From assembly GCF_001999245.1 (NCBI RefSeq), contig NZ_CP019630.1, positions 4,865,001-4,929,000 on the forward strand: 64,000 nucleotides of DNA. Reading direction: 5' to 3'. Each line of letters starts with the position of its first letter. The first letter of the stretch is position 1. This document shows positions 9,201-18,035 of the stretch, in pieces. The DNA is from Roseibium algicola (GTDB lineage Bacteria; Pseudomonadota; Alphaproteobacteria; Rhizobiales; Stappiaceae). The notes under the pieces were generated by a model. The model had not been told where the DNA came from and searched no databases. It was given only the letters and a program-made list of their open reading frames with translations. The translations under genes were made by a program, and so were the position numbers.

Positions 9201-10550
9201 TTGGTGACCTGCATCGATGTGGCAGTGGCCGGCGGTGGACCCGCCGGTGCATTCACAGCGCGTGAGCTGGCCTGTGCCGGGCTCAGCGTGCTCCTGATCG
9301 ACCCGGCAACCTGCCGGCCCAGGCTGGAAGGCCTCGGCGAGCGGGTGGCGCAGCTTCTTATTGCCAAGGGACTTGGCAACACGCTGGGTGCTGCCAGCGA
9401 CCCCTTACCCCGACACGTGACATGGGCTGGCCTCGCCGGAGCGGCCAATGGCGAGCGGCTGGTTCGACGCCATGTCTTCGACGAGGCCTTGAGGCGTGCA
9501 GCCATTGAGGCAGGTGCACAAACCCGGCAGGCGCGCCTTGGCCGGATCCTGAGTTCTGACGAACAGCAGGGCGTCGTGTTGAAGCTTACGACTGGTGAGG
9601 AGGTCCGCGCTCGCCTGTTGATCGATGCACGTGGACGGCAGACTTCTACCGCCCAGCGCCTCAAGGGACCACAGACCCTGGCAATTGCAGGACTGGCCAC
9701 GCAAGCTGCAGGCGCCGCCGGTACCCATGTGGAGGCCACCCCTGAAGGCTGGCTCTGGGTGGCGGAAGATCCGGGTTTTGGCCGCTGGCTGCAGATTTCC
9801 ATTGGCGCGGAGGATCTCGTTGGAGCCGGACAAGCAGCCTTGCGGGATCGAATGGCCCGATTCCTTTCCCAGGACCAACTTGCTGGCCGCTTCTCTGACC
9901 TCGTCTTCCAGGATCCATTGATTGCCCGCTCGGCCGGTCTTGTTCTGGCAGCTCCACGGTTGAAGCTGCCGGTCATCCCTGTTGGCGATGCCGCGGTTGC
10001 TATCGATCCCTTGTCCGGTCACGGCCTGTTCTGGGCCCTGTCGTCCGCGCTTTCTGCGGTGCCGAGCGTGTTGACCGTTCTCGAGAACGTGGAGAAAGGA
10101 AGCCATCTTGCCACCCGGTTCTACCGGGACCGCGTCGTGGAAACCTTCTGGCGTCAGGCGCGAACAGGGCGCGATTTCTACCGGTTGGAAACAGGCCTTT
10201 CCGGCAATCCTTTCTGGGCGGAACGGGTCTCATGGCCGGATGACGAACCGTCCCATCCAACCGTGTTCGAGACCAGCCTGCACAAGCGCGTTGTTGTCGA
10301 AAATAACCGCCTGGTCGAGCGCGAAGTGCTGGTGACGCCACAGGATCCCGGCGGCGTTGCTTATGTCGCGGGCATTCCGGTGGGCGACCTGAAGCCTTTC
10401 TTTCCGTCTTCCGCCTTGGCGCAGCCACCGCCAGGCGCACCGTCTCCCGCGCTCAAGGCCGCCTTCGGCTGGCTAAAGAGCCGCGGACTTCTGCATGGCT
10501 CGCTGAGCCGCACAAAACAACAGCAGACCAAAACGAGGGAAACAGCATGA
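9201..10550 (+). CDS. qhpG: Flavin-dependent QhpG hydroxylase for gamma-subunit Trp
   Basis: 449 residues. VAVAGGGPAGAFTARELA is an N-terminal FAD-binding GxGxxG motif, and GDAAVAIDPLSGHGLFWAL is the second FAD motif (GD...DP..G.G) of the tryptophan-halogenase/geranylgeranyl-reductase type flavoproteins. In the QHNDH pathway QhpG hydroxylates the Trp that becomes the CTQ cofactor, acting on the triply cross-linked QhpC in the cytosol. The start is TTG 9201 or the adjacent in-frame GTG 9204; GAGGGA at 9189 suits either. It overlaps qhpA by four bases (ATGA at 10547). Here it is the first gene of the operon. Confidence 0.85.
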   Translation: MVTCIDVAVAGGGPAGAFTARELACAGLSVLLIDPATCRPRLEGLGERVAQLLIAKGLGNTLGAASDPLPRHVTWAGLAGAANGERLVRRHVFDEALRRAAIEAGAQTRQARLGRILSSDEQQGVVLKLTTGEEVRARLLIDARGRQTSTAQRLKGPQTLAIAGLATQAAGAAGTHVEATPEGWLWVAEDPGFGRWLQISIGAEDLVGAGQAALRDRMARFLSQDQLAGRFSDLVFQDPLIARSAGLVLAAPRLKLPVIPVGDAAVAIDPLSGHGLFWALSSALSAVPSVLTVLENVEKGSHLATRFYRDRVVETFWRQARTGRDFYRLETGLSGNPFWAERVSWPDDEPSHPTVFETSLHKRVVVENNRLVEREVLVTPQDPGGVAYVAGIPVGDLKPFFPSSALAQPPPGAPSPALKAAFGWLKSRGLLHGSLSRTKQQQTKTRETA

Positions 10551-12112
10551 TCAAACGAATGCGAAAGGGGCATCTGGCCGGCCTTGCCGGGCTCATGCTT
10601 CTGATGCCTCTTCCGGCGGGGGCGCAGGACGGTGCCACGCTTCTGGAGGAAAATTGCAGCGGCTGTCACATGGCCGACGACAACGGTGCGCTCAGCCGCA
10701 TCAGCGGTCAGCGAAAGACGCCCGAAGGCTGGTTGATGACCATCGTGCGCATGCGGCTCTTCCATGGCATGGAAATAGAGCCTGCCGTGCAGAGCGAGCT
10801 GGTGCACTACCTATCGGACACGCAAGGTCTTGCCCCCAGCGAGACTGAAGGGCTGCGTTACGTTCTGGAACGTGAACCTGCGCATATGGAAGAGGTCGAG
10901 GCTCCGCTCGGCGAAATGTGCTCCCGTTGCCATTCAGCCGCCCGTTTCAAGCTTCAGCGGCGCACACAGGAGGAATGGGCGCTCCATATCGATTTCCATG
11001 TCGGTCAATGGCCAACCCTGGAATATCAGGCGCTCGGGCGTGATCGTGAATGGCTGAAACTGGCTCGTGAGGAAGTGGTGCCGCTTTTGGCCGAGCGCTA
11101 TCCGCTCGAGTCCGACGCCTGGAACACGTGGCTGGAGGCACAGAAGCCGGAGGCCGATGGAAGCTGGGTGTTCGCAACCAGCCTGCCGGAGAAGGGCGAA
11201 GCCTACGGCACGCTTGAAGTCTCAGGTGACAGTCAGCCCTATACGGTTTCCGGCACCTTGATGACCGTCGGCGGCGAGGAGCTGACCCTAGAGGGCAAGC
11301 TGAACGTCTATACCGGCTACGAATGGCGCGCCAACCTGGACATTGGCGGAACGAAGTACCGGCAGATCCTGGCGATCTCCGAAGACGGCAGCAGCCTGAG
11401 CGGCCGCCAGTTCCTGCATGCCGAAGACAGCCTCGGTGGTGCGTTCAGGGCGGTCAGGGCTGGCGGTGCTCCTGCGATCGTCGGCGTCGTTCCGTCCACG
11501 GTTCCGGCCGGCAGCAGCGCTACGGTCCAGATCGTCGGCACAGGGCTTGGCGATGTTGCCCTCAGCGGTGCGCTTGAAGCCACCGGCGGCGCGACCAACG
11601 CCTATGGATCCGCAATTGAAGTCTCTCCCGCGGCGGATACCGATGGCCTGATCACGGTTGCGTCCGGAGACACCACCACGGATGACACGCTGGCGGTCTA
11701 TAGCCATGTCGACAGCCTCAAGGTGGAGCCGGCCTTTGCCGTTGCCCGTGTCGGCGGCGGTGGCGGGTCTGCCGGCAAGGTTCCCGCCCGCTTCGATGCG
11801 GTCGGTTACTGGAATGGTCCGGACGGTCAGCCGGGGACCGAGGACGATATCCGCATCGGCTCCGTGCCGGCATCCTGGTCGGTTGCGCCCTTCAACGAAG
11901 AGGCCGAGCACCTGAAAGATACGGAATATGCAGGTGTGATGGATGAAACGCTCGGCATCTTCATGCCTGGCGTTGCAGGTCCGAATACCGAGCGTCCGTT
12001 CTCCACCAACAATGCGGGCAATCTGAAGGTGCTGGCAACCAGCGGCGAGGCGACCGGCGAAGGTCAGCTCATCGTCACGGTGCAGCGCTGGAACGATCCC
12101 CCGATCCGCTGA
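10547..12112 (+). CDS. qhpA: Quinohemoprotein amine dehydrogenase alpha subunit (diheme)
   Basis: 521 residues. A Sec signal peptide (basic start, hydrophobic 9-22, then PAGAQ) directs it to the periplasm. Two c-type heme motifs are present, CSGCH at 37-41 and CSRCH at 125-129, so two hemes c are expected as in known QHNDH alpha subunits. The rest is beta-rich, with Ig-like tracts around residues 305-395 (GVVPSTVPAGSSATVQIVGTG). The subunit passes electrons from the CTQ cofactor of QhpC to a soluble acceptor. Start overlaps qhpG; qhpD follows 17 bases downstream. Confidence 0.93.
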   Translation: MIKRMRKGHLAGLAGLMLLMPLPAGAQDGATLLEENCSGCHMADDNGALSRISGQRKTPEGWLMTIVRMRLFHGMEIEPAVQSELVHYLSDTQGLAPSETEGLRYVLEREPAHMEEVEAPLGEMCSRCHSAARFKLQRRTQEEWALHIDFHVGQWPTLEYQALGRDREWLKLAREEVVPLLAERYPLESDAWNTWLEAQKPEADGSWVFATSLPEKGEAYGTLEVSGDSQPYTVSGTLMTVGGEELTLEGKLNVYTGYEWRANLDIGGTKYRQILAISEDGSSLSGRQFLHAEDSLGGAFRAVRAGGAPAIVGVVPSTVPAGSSATVQIVGTGLGDVALSGALEATGGATNAYGSAIEVSPAADTDGLITVASGDTTTDDTLAVYSHVDSLKVEPAFAVARVGGGGGSAGKVPARFDAVGYWNGPDGQPGTEDDIRIGSVPASWSVAPFNEEAEHLKDTEYAGVMDETLGIFMPGVAGPNTERPFSTNNAGNLKVLATSGEATGEGQLIVTVQRWNDPPIR

Positions 12113-12129
12113 AACAGGAGTTTGTAATC

Positions 12130-13566
12130 ATGGGATATCTCTTTTTTCAGCCGCAGAATGCGCACCGGGTCGAAGTGGACGGACGCCATCTGCTCTTCCA
12201 CGTGCCGACGACATCTCTGTTCGAGATCGACCGGCTCGACAATGACGTGATTGACCTCTTCAGAGACCGGACCAGGGTTTCCGAAGCCGATGTCCGGGAA
12301 CGGTTCAGCGGCCGGGTCGATCCGCTTGAGGTAACAGAACGGATCCGTTCGTTTCTCGATCTCGACATTATCACCGACGGCCGCCCGCCACGGGCGGAAC
12401 GGCCGCCTATCCACATCCAGAACTTCCCGCTGACGACGATCGTTCTCAACGTCAACACGGGCTGCAATCTTTCCTGTACCTATTGCTACAAGGAAGATCT
12501 GGATACGCCGTCCAAGGGCCGGCGCATGGCGTTCGAAACGGCGAAGCGCTCGATCGAACTATTGCTGGCGGAAAGCCCCGACCGGGATAGCTACAATGTT
12601 GTCTTCTTCGGCGGCGAACCGCTCAGCAACCTGGCCCTGATCAAGGAAGTCGTTGCCTATGCGGAAGACCGCTTCGGCAATCTCGGCAAGCGTGTCGACT
12701 TTACCCTGACGACCAACGCGACGCTTCTGACCGAGGAGATCGTCGACTGGCTCAATGCCCACCGGTTCGGTCTGACCGTTTCGATGGACGGGCCGAAGGC
12801 GCTTCACGACAAGAACCGCAAGACTGTCGGCGGCAAGGGCACCTACAACGTCGTTGCCTCCAAGACCAGGATGCTGCTGGAACGCTACACCTCCCGCCCG
12901 GTCGGCGGGCGAGTGACGCTGACCCGTGGCGTGACTGCCGTCTACGAGATCTGGGATCACCTCAAAAACGAAATCGGCTTTCATGAAGTCGGCTTCTCGC
13001 CGGTGACCTCCGGTCCCATCGCGCCGTTCAACCTGACCGGCGACGAGCTTCAGACAGTGTTCGACGAGATGAAACGTCTTGGACGGCACTACCGGGATGA
13101 AGCGCTTCTTGGTCGCAACATCGGCTTTTCCAACATGCACCAGCTCATGAACGACCTTTACGAAGGCCGGTCAAAGGCACTGCCTTGCGGGGCAGGGCTC
13201 GGCATGCTGGCGGTTGATCACGAGGGCGGTCTCAATCTCTGCCATCGGTTCACCGGGTCCGACATGGAGACCTATGGCACGGTCGACGGCGGCATTGAAA
13301 AGCAGAAGCTTGCCCGTTTCATCGAAGACCGGGCGGATCGCACCGACAAGGGTTGCTCCACCTGCCGCATCCGCAACATCTGTGCGGGTGGCTGCTATCA
13401 CGAGAGTTACGCCCATTTCTCCGATCCGATGAAGCCGACCTACCACTATTGCGACCTCATGCGCGACTGGGTGGATTTTGGCATCGGCGTCTATGGCGAG
13501 TTGATCGCCGGCGCTCCGGCTTTCTTTTCGGATCACATCATGCCTCGGAGGGCATTCGGCAAATGA
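12130..13566 (+). CDS. qhpD: Radical SAM/SPASM maturase QhpD
   Basis: 478 residues. The radical SAM motif is CNLSCTYCY (Cys112, Cys116, Cys119), followed by [11 protein letters not shown]. The C-terminal SPASM-type cluster region includes LPCGAG, LCHRF and [17 protein letters not shown] with a later YHYC. QhpD forms the Cys-to-Asp/Glu thioether bonds inside the QhpC precursor before export. An N-terminal PqqD-like domain (about 10-90) probably binds the QhpC leader. AGGAG precedes the start. Its TGA overlaps the ATG of qhpC (13563-13566), which fits coupled production of enzyme and substrate. Confidence 0.93.
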   Translation: MGYLFFQPQNAHRVEVDGRHLLFHVPTTSLFEIDRLDNDVIDLFRDRTRVSEADVRERFSGRVDPLEVTERIRSFLDLDIITDGRPPRAERPPIHIQNFPLTTIVLNVNTGCNLSCTYCYKEDLDTPSKGRRMAFETAKRSIELLLAESPDRDSYNVVFFGGEPLSNLALIKEVVAYAEDRFGNLGKRVDFTLTTNATLLTEEIVDWLNAHRFGLTVSMDGPKALHDKNRKTVGGKGTYNVVASKTRMLLERYTSRPVGGRVTLTRGVTAVYEIWDHLKNEIGFHEVGFSPVTSGPIAPFNLTGDELQTVFDEMKRLGRHYRDEALLGRNIGFSNMHQLMNDLYEGRSKALPCGAGLGMLAVDHEGGLNLCHRFTGSDMETYGTVDGGIEKQKLARFIEDRADRTDKGCSTCRIRNICAGGCYHESYAHFSDPMKPTYHYCDLMRDWVDFGIGVYGELIAGAPAFFSDHIMPRRAFGK

Positions 13567-13895
13567 GACACTTGAAACCCCTGAACCAGAAAGCCGACCG
13601 CGTCGTCACTGCGGTCGAAACCGACAAGATGGACGAAGTGCGGGCCATGCAGACCGTTGTGGTTGGTTGCACATCGACCCTCGATCCCGGCTGGGAAGTC
13701 GACCCGTTCGGCGGTGTCGCCGCCCTGTGCCAACCGATGGAGGCCGATCTTTATGGCTGCTCGGACCCTTGCTGGTGGCCGGCCCAGGTGCCGGACACGA
13801 TCAATTCCTACCGGGACTGGAACGCCGATGCCGACAATGCCGGCAAGGACTGGCGCTCGCTCGGAACGGTTTTCCCGTCCGACAGCGAAACCTGA
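13563..13895 (+). CDS. qhpC: QHNDH gamma subunit precursor (CTQ-bearing)
   Basis: 110 residues: a leader of about 29 without signal-peptide character, then a very conserved core. Predicted cross-links from the known Paracoccus pattern fit exactly with an offset of 29: Cys36-Glu45, Cys56-Asp62 and Cys70-Asp78 thioethers, and the cysteine tryptophylquinone from Cys66 and Trp72. The motif [14 protein letters not shown] holds the last two. All four cysteines are used. The leader is removed by QhpE, and the folded gamma subunit is exported, which QhpF is thought to do. The start codon overlaps the qhpD stop. Confidence 0.93.
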   Translation: MRHLKPLNQKADRVVTAVETDKMDEVRAMQTVVVGCTSTLDPGWEVDPFGGVAALCQPMEADLYGCSDPCWWPAQVPDTINSYRDWNADADNAGKDWRSLGTVFPSDSET

Positions 13896-13931
13896 CCGGC
13901 AGACGCCCTTCAAGATATTCGGAGAAACCCG

Positions 13932-15023
13932 ATGCGAAACCTTATTGCTGCGGCAAGCGCAGCCCTAGCCTTGAGCCTTACCGCTCTGCCAGCCCTCGCC
14001 AAGGATCTGATTGTCACGGCCGCAAAGCCCGACCGGCTTTACGTGATCGACGCCAAGGCAAGGACGATAGAGACCGACTGCAAGCTCGACTTCAACCTGA
14101 TCCCCGGTGTCATCGTCGTCTCGCCGGACAACAAGATCGCCTATATCCTCGGCAATCGCTGGGAGGATGTTTTCGGTATTGACCTTTCCACCTGCGAGAC
14201 GGTGTTTTCCGCGCATCAGTCAGAAAGCGACATCCGGCGCAAATCGATCGCCTCGCTGGCCGTCTCCAAGGATGGCAAGGAGGTCTACACGGTGCGCAAT
14301 CCGGTTCGGCTGCTTGCCGACCGATACGAGGTTCTTGAACCGGAAATCGCGGTCTATGAGACAGCAGCCGGTCTTGACGCCAAACCGGCCCGCACGTTCC
14401 CGAGCCCGCGCCGCATGACGGTGATGGCAACCGGGCGTGACGGCATGCTCTATGCCGCCGGGCACGAGATCTATGCGATTGACCCGAAGACCGGCGAAAT
14501 CTCCATCAAGATCAAGAATGCCACCTGGGACCGGCCGACCTATTCTCCGCCGGACGTCCTTGCCTTCTGGCCTATCGGTACACAGGCAGACGAGTTCATG
14601 CTGCTTTATTCGGCCGCCAAGTTCACCGACGAGTCGATGAGCGAGATTGCCGATTTCGTCTGGGGGTACCAGTCGGTCGATCTGACGACTGGGGAAAGCG
14701 ATATCCAGGATTTCGCCAGCCTGGAAGTGATCATGTTCTCCGCCGTGCGTGACCCCAACGACAAGAGCAAGCTTTACGGTGTCTACACCCAGCTTTCCAA
14801 GCATGATGTCGAGAAGAAAGAGCTGATCAAGCGGGTCGACCTGCCACACACCTATTACTGTGTGAACATCTCGTCCGACGGCAAGGAGATCTATGTCGGC
14901 GGCACCAATGACGACATTGGCGTCTATGATGCAGAAACCCTGGAACGTATCGGTGAAATCCTCCTGCCTTCGGGCGGTGACATGGCCGCCGGTACGATGC
15001 AGGTGATCAGCACCGGAAGCTAG
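13932..15023 (+). CDS. qhpB: QHNDH beta subunit (beta-propeller)
   Basis: 363 residues. A Sec signal peptide of about 22 residues ends in ALA, followed by KDLIVTAAKPDRLYVIDAKA, the first blade of a seven-bladed YVTN-like propeller. Later blades show DNKIAYILGNRWEDVFGIDL and SSDGKEIYVGGTNDDIGVYD. The beta subunit covers the gamma subunit in the periplasm. AGGA-type Shine-Dalgarno (GGAGAAACCCG) precedes the ATG. A 174-base palindromic spacer separates it from qhpF. Confidence 0.92.
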   Translation: MRNLIAAASAALALSLTALPALAKDLIVTAAKPDRLYVIDAKARTIETDCKLDFNLIPGVIVVSPDNKIAYILGNRWEDVFGIDLSTCETVFSAHQSESDIRRKSIASLAVSKDGKEVYTVRNPVRLLADRYEVLEPEIAVYETAAGLDAKPARTFPSPRRMTVMATGRDGMLYAAGHEIYAIDPKTGEISIKIKNATWDRPTYSPPDVLAFWPIGTQADEFMLLYSAAKFTDESMSEIADFVWGYQSVDLTTGESDIQDFASLEVIMFSAVRDPNDKSKLYGVYTQLSKHDVEKKELIKRVDLPHTYYCVNISSDGKEIYVGGTNDDIGVYDAETLERIGEILLPSGGDMAAGTMQVISTGS

Positions 15024-15058
15024 GAGAGAACCGAACCTGCGAGGATCCCGGTTGTCGT

Positions 15059-15147
15059 CCCGATTTACCGCATCAGCGGCAAATCGGGACCCGGTATTCC
15101 CGATGGCAACTGAAGTGCTCCAATCTCATTGCCGGTAGTTACCGGGT
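15059..15147. repeat. Nested palindromic element between qhpB and qhpF
   Basis: CCCGATTTACCGC (15059-15071) pairs with GCGGCAAATCGGG (15076-15088), and ACCCGGTA (15089-15096) pairs with TACCGGGT (15140-15147). The flanks read GTCGTCCCG and GGGGATGACAATGG, resembling the outer ends of the REP copies near 43 kb. No U-tract follows, so it is more likely a REP relic or mRNA-processing or stabilising structure than a full terminator. Confidence 0.6.
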
Positions 15148-15197
15148 CCTCAATTTCGCGGGGATGACAATGGGGAGGTTGCAAACAAGGAACACGG

Positions 15198-16940
15198 ATG
15201 AAACAGGCAGTTTCCTTGAGAGGAGCAGACCGGGCCGGGACCATGTCGACCCGGCCTTCGCTGCTGCGTGGGTTGTTCAACCGGGTCTTCGGCATCCGTG
15301 AGGCGGCGTGGCTGGTGCCGCTGGTCGCGCCATACCGCTGGCCGCTGGCAATGCTGTTCCTGTTATCCCTTGTGGCGGCAGGTGCGGCGCTTGTGCCGCC
15401 TTACCTGACCAAGCTTGTCATCGACCGGGGCCTGATGGCCGGCGACAAGCACGCGCTTGTGGTTTTTGTGGCCATCCTTTTTGGAGTTGGCCTGGCAGCA
15501 CTGGCGCTGGGCGCACTGAATTCCTTGCTGCACCTGAGGTTTTCGGCAAGGCTGCTGAAGGACCTGCGCCGGTCGGCCGTGGACAGGATCCTTGCCCAGT
15601 CGCCCCGCTGGCAGGCCAAACAATCCATCGGCGAACTCATGAGCCGCCTTGATGGCGATGCCGGGGAAGTACAGCAATTCACGTTTGCCGTGCTGGTGAA
15701 CGGTGGTGGCAGCCTTCTGAGACTGGTCGGCGGCCTGGTCATGTTGTTTGTGCTGGCGCCCAAGCTGGCTCTTCTTGCACTGGCGCTGGCACCGGTCGAA
15801 CTGTTGTTTTTCGCCCGTGCACGACCCGTCACCCAGGCGAAGGCAACTGAGGTACGGCAAGCGCGCGGTGTGCTCGCATCCGGGCTTGCGGAGACGATTA
15901 CCGGGCTTTCCGCACTGCGGGCGCTGAATGCGACCGGAGCTGCGGCAAAACGGATCGAAACACGGCAACAGGGCCTTGTCGCAGCATTGATGTCTGCGCA
16001 GATGTGGAACGAAGTAACGCGGGCAGTGCCGATGGTGCTGACGGCGATCCTGCGTGGTGCGGTTTTTCTGGTTGGCGGGCTCGCGGTGATCGACGGCACC
16101 ATGCCGCTCGGGTCCCTGATCGCCTTCACCGCCTATCTCGCCTTCCTGATCGGGCCGATGCAGTCGCTCATTTCCCTCTGGCACGGACAGGCGCGCATGA
16201 AAGCGGCGCTCGACCGGCTCGACCGGATCATGAGTGCCGTACCGGATGTCCAGGACCCGGTATCACCTGTGCCACTGACTGCCGGTGGTGGTGAATTGGT
16301 GCTGGCAGGTGTTGCCTATGCACCGGATGGCGGCGTGCCGCTTTTTGAGAATGTTAGCCTCATTGTCCCAAAAGGACAGAAAATCCGGCTGTGCGGTCCG
16401 TCCGGCATCGGCAAGACGTCGCTTCTGTCGCTGCTTCAACGCCATGACGACCCGAAGGCCGGAACGATCCTTCTGGATGGTACGGACTTACGTCATCTCT
16501 CTCTTCAAGATCTCCGCACGGTTGTCGCCCTTGTGCCACAAAAGGGGCATGTCTTTTCCGGAACAGTGGCGGACAATCTCTGTCTCGGGTCTTCTGAGGC
16601 AGCCGAGGAAGACATGCATGCCGTTCTGCAATTCGTGGAGCTGGAGGACCGGTTTTCTGGCAAGGGACTTGAAACGGTTCTTGGCGAGGGAGGGCTTGAC
16701 CTTTCCGGCGGAGAACGTCAGCGGCTGTGCCTTGCCCGCGCCCTGTTGCAGCCGTTCCAGGTGCTGATCCTGGATGAAAGCCTTTCGGAGGTTGATGCGG
16801 ACCGGGTGTCACGGATCATGACCCGGATCGATACCCGGTTTGGTGATCGTACCCGCCTTGTCGTCACGCATGGGGACACGGAACGGTATGGGATCTTTGA
16901 CAGTGAGCTGGTGCTGCAAGCAAGAGAGGTCGGGGTTTGA
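15198..16940 (+). CDS. qhpF: ABC transporter QhpF (fused permease and ATPase)
   Basis: 580 residues. An N-terminal exporter-type membrane domain with about six segments (roughly 40-330) is followed by one ATPase domain: Walker A GPSGIGKTS near 398-406, signature LSGGERQ, Walker B VLILDESLSEVD, and switch VVTHGD. Note DES in place of the usual DEA/DEP. In the QHNDH pathway this half-transporter is proposed to export processed QhpC without a signal peptide. It is the first gene after the palindromic spacer and overlaps qhpE. Confidence 0.87.
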   Translation: MKQAVSLRGADRAGTMSTRPSLLRGLFNRVFGIREAAWLVPLVAPYRWPLAMLFLLSLVAAGAALVPPYLTKLVIDRGLMAGDKHALVVFVAILFGVGLAALALGALNSLLHLRFSARLLKDLRRSAVDRILAQSPRWQAKQSIGELMSRLDGDAGEVQQFTFAVLVNGGGSLLRLVGGLVMLFVLAPKLALLALALAPVELLFFARARPVTQAKATEVRQARGVLASGLAETITGLSALRALNATGAAAKRIETRQQGLVAALMSAQMWNEVTRAVPMVLTAILRGAVFLVGGLAVIDGTMPLGSLIAFTAYLAFLIGPMQSLISLWHGQARMKAALDRLDRIMSAVPDVQDPVSPVPLTAGGGELVLAGVAYAPDGGVPLFENVSLIVPKGQKIRLCGPSGIGKTSLLSLLQRHDDPKAGTILLDGTDLRHLSLQDLRTVVALVPQKGHVFSGTVADNLCLGSSEAAEEDMHAVLQFVELEDRFSGKGLETVLGEGGLDLSGGERQRLCLARALLQPFQVLILDESLSEVDADRVSRIMTRIDTRFGDRTRLVVTHGDTERYGIFDSELVLQAREVGV

Positions 16941-17614
16941 TCAGGGTCGGGCTGATAGACGGTGCCTTGCCGGGGGACTGGCCAGGCCTGGCTGGACAGG
17001 AATGGTTCTGCAGGCCGGACGGCGCTGAACTTGCCTCAGGGCATGCGGAGGCGATGGTGCAGACCGTGTGCACTCATGCGGAAGATGTTTTGCTTCTCAA
17101 CGCTGTTGTGTTTCCGGGGCAGCTTTCGACCACGCTTGACGCCATCTGCGCTGCCTTGAGCTGGCTTGCCGAAGATCCACCCGACATTGTCCTGTGTGCC
17201 TTCGGCATGGCGCGATCTTCCATCGAGATGTCGGTGGCAGTGGCCCGGCTACAGCAGGCGGGTAGTCTGATTGTCGGTTCTGCTCCGGCGCGCGGTGGGA
17301 ACGCCTATCCGGCGGCAATTACAGGCGTCCTGTCAGTGCAGGGGGATGCCCGCTGCAGGCCGAATGACCTATCGCGGCTGGACCTGCCGCACGCAGCGTA
17401 TGGCGCTTGCCCGATCGCGGCGGGACGAGAGGATATTCGGGGCGCCAGCGCGGCGGCAGCGCATCTCGCCGGACTGCTGGCGAGATCGGTTCAGGGGTCT
17501 GAAAGGAATGCCCTGGTCGGGCTGGAGACCTTTGTCCGTTACCGGGGGCGGGAACGGCGCGGGGATGGGGCGCTTGCGGGCAGCGGAGCGGCCGGGGTAT
17601 CTGCCGGCGGGTAG
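16937..17614 (+). CDS. qhpE: Subtilisin-like protease QhpE
   Basis: 225 residues, a compact subtilase without signal peptide or prodomain. The triad is Asp8 (GLIDGAL), His36 (ASGHAEAM) and Ser171 (RGASAAAAHLAG); Asn122 (GGNAYPAA) is the oxyanion residue. QhpE removes the QhpC leader in the cytosol after cross-linking. The only start consistent with the Asp strand is TTG at 16937, inside the qhpF stop, so translation depends on qhpF. The glycine- and arginine-rich last 20 residues look unstructured. A REP-like element follows. Confidence 0.87.
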   Translation: MIRVGLIDGALPGDWPGLAGQEWFCRPDGAELASGHAEAMVQTVCTHAEDVLLLNAVVFPGQLSTTLDAICAALSWLAEDPPDIVLCAFGMARSSIEMSVAVARLQQAGSLIVGSAPARGGNAYPAAITGVLSVQGDARCRPNDLSRLDLPHAAYGACPIAAGREDIRGASAAAAHLAGLLARSVQGSERNALVGLETFVRYRGRERRGDGALAGSGAAGVSAGG

Positions 17615-17645
17615 TCTTATTTGAAAAGAGGCCGGAGTTTGTGGA

Positions 17646-17763
17646 CCATCCTTCGAGACAGCGCTTCGCGCTTCCTCAGGATGAGGTTGTACTTGTTGCG
17701 AGGCCGAAATCTCCCTTTCGACCTCATCCTGAGGAGGACCGTCAGGTCCCCTTCGAAGGATGG
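17646..17763. repeat. REP-type double palindrome after qhpE
   Basis: Outer arms CCATCCTTCGA (17646-17656) and TCGAAGGATGG (17753-17763) are perfect inverses. Inner arms CCTCAGGATGAGGT (17674-17687) and ACCTCATCCTGAGG (17721-17734) are also perfect inverses. The CAGGATGAGG core is typical of rhizobial intergenic REPs. It lies between convergent qhpE and fdsD and could stop both transcripts, though there is no clear U-tract. Confidence 0.75.
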
Positions 17764-17831
17764 GCCGCATATTCGCAGCGGCAGAATTTCCAAATTTCAG
17801 TATCGTGGCAAAGAAGAGGGAAACCCTCCCG

Positions 17832-18035
17832 TCAGAGCCTGCGCACGCTTTCCAGGACGACCGCGTCGAGACCGGCACCGCCGGCTTCCACATGGGCTCT
17901 CAACTGGTCGCGCATGCGCGGCTCCCAGAAGTCCTTAAGATGGTTCGCGACCTTCTCCGCCTGGTCAACGCCTGGCTGGGTCTTGAAGAAGGTGGCGATC
18001 TGGTTGGCCATATAGACCATCTTTTCAGGCGACAT
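17832..18035 (-). CDS. fdsD: Formate dehydrogenase delta subunit
   Basis: 67 residues beginning MSPEKMVYMANQIATFFKTQ, the family's usual start, and containing WEPRMRDQL. FdsD is a small protein needed for assembly or stability of the NAD-dependent molybdenum formate dehydrogenase. I chose ATG 18035 over the in-frame ATG 18080 because GGAG precedes it by seven bases and family members begin here. It overlaps the end of fdhD by 11 bases. Last gene of the fds operon. Confidence 0.88.
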   Translation of the reverse strand: MSPEKMVYMANQIATFFKTQPGVDQAEKVANHLKDFWEPRMRDQLRAHVEAGGAGLDAVVLESVRRL

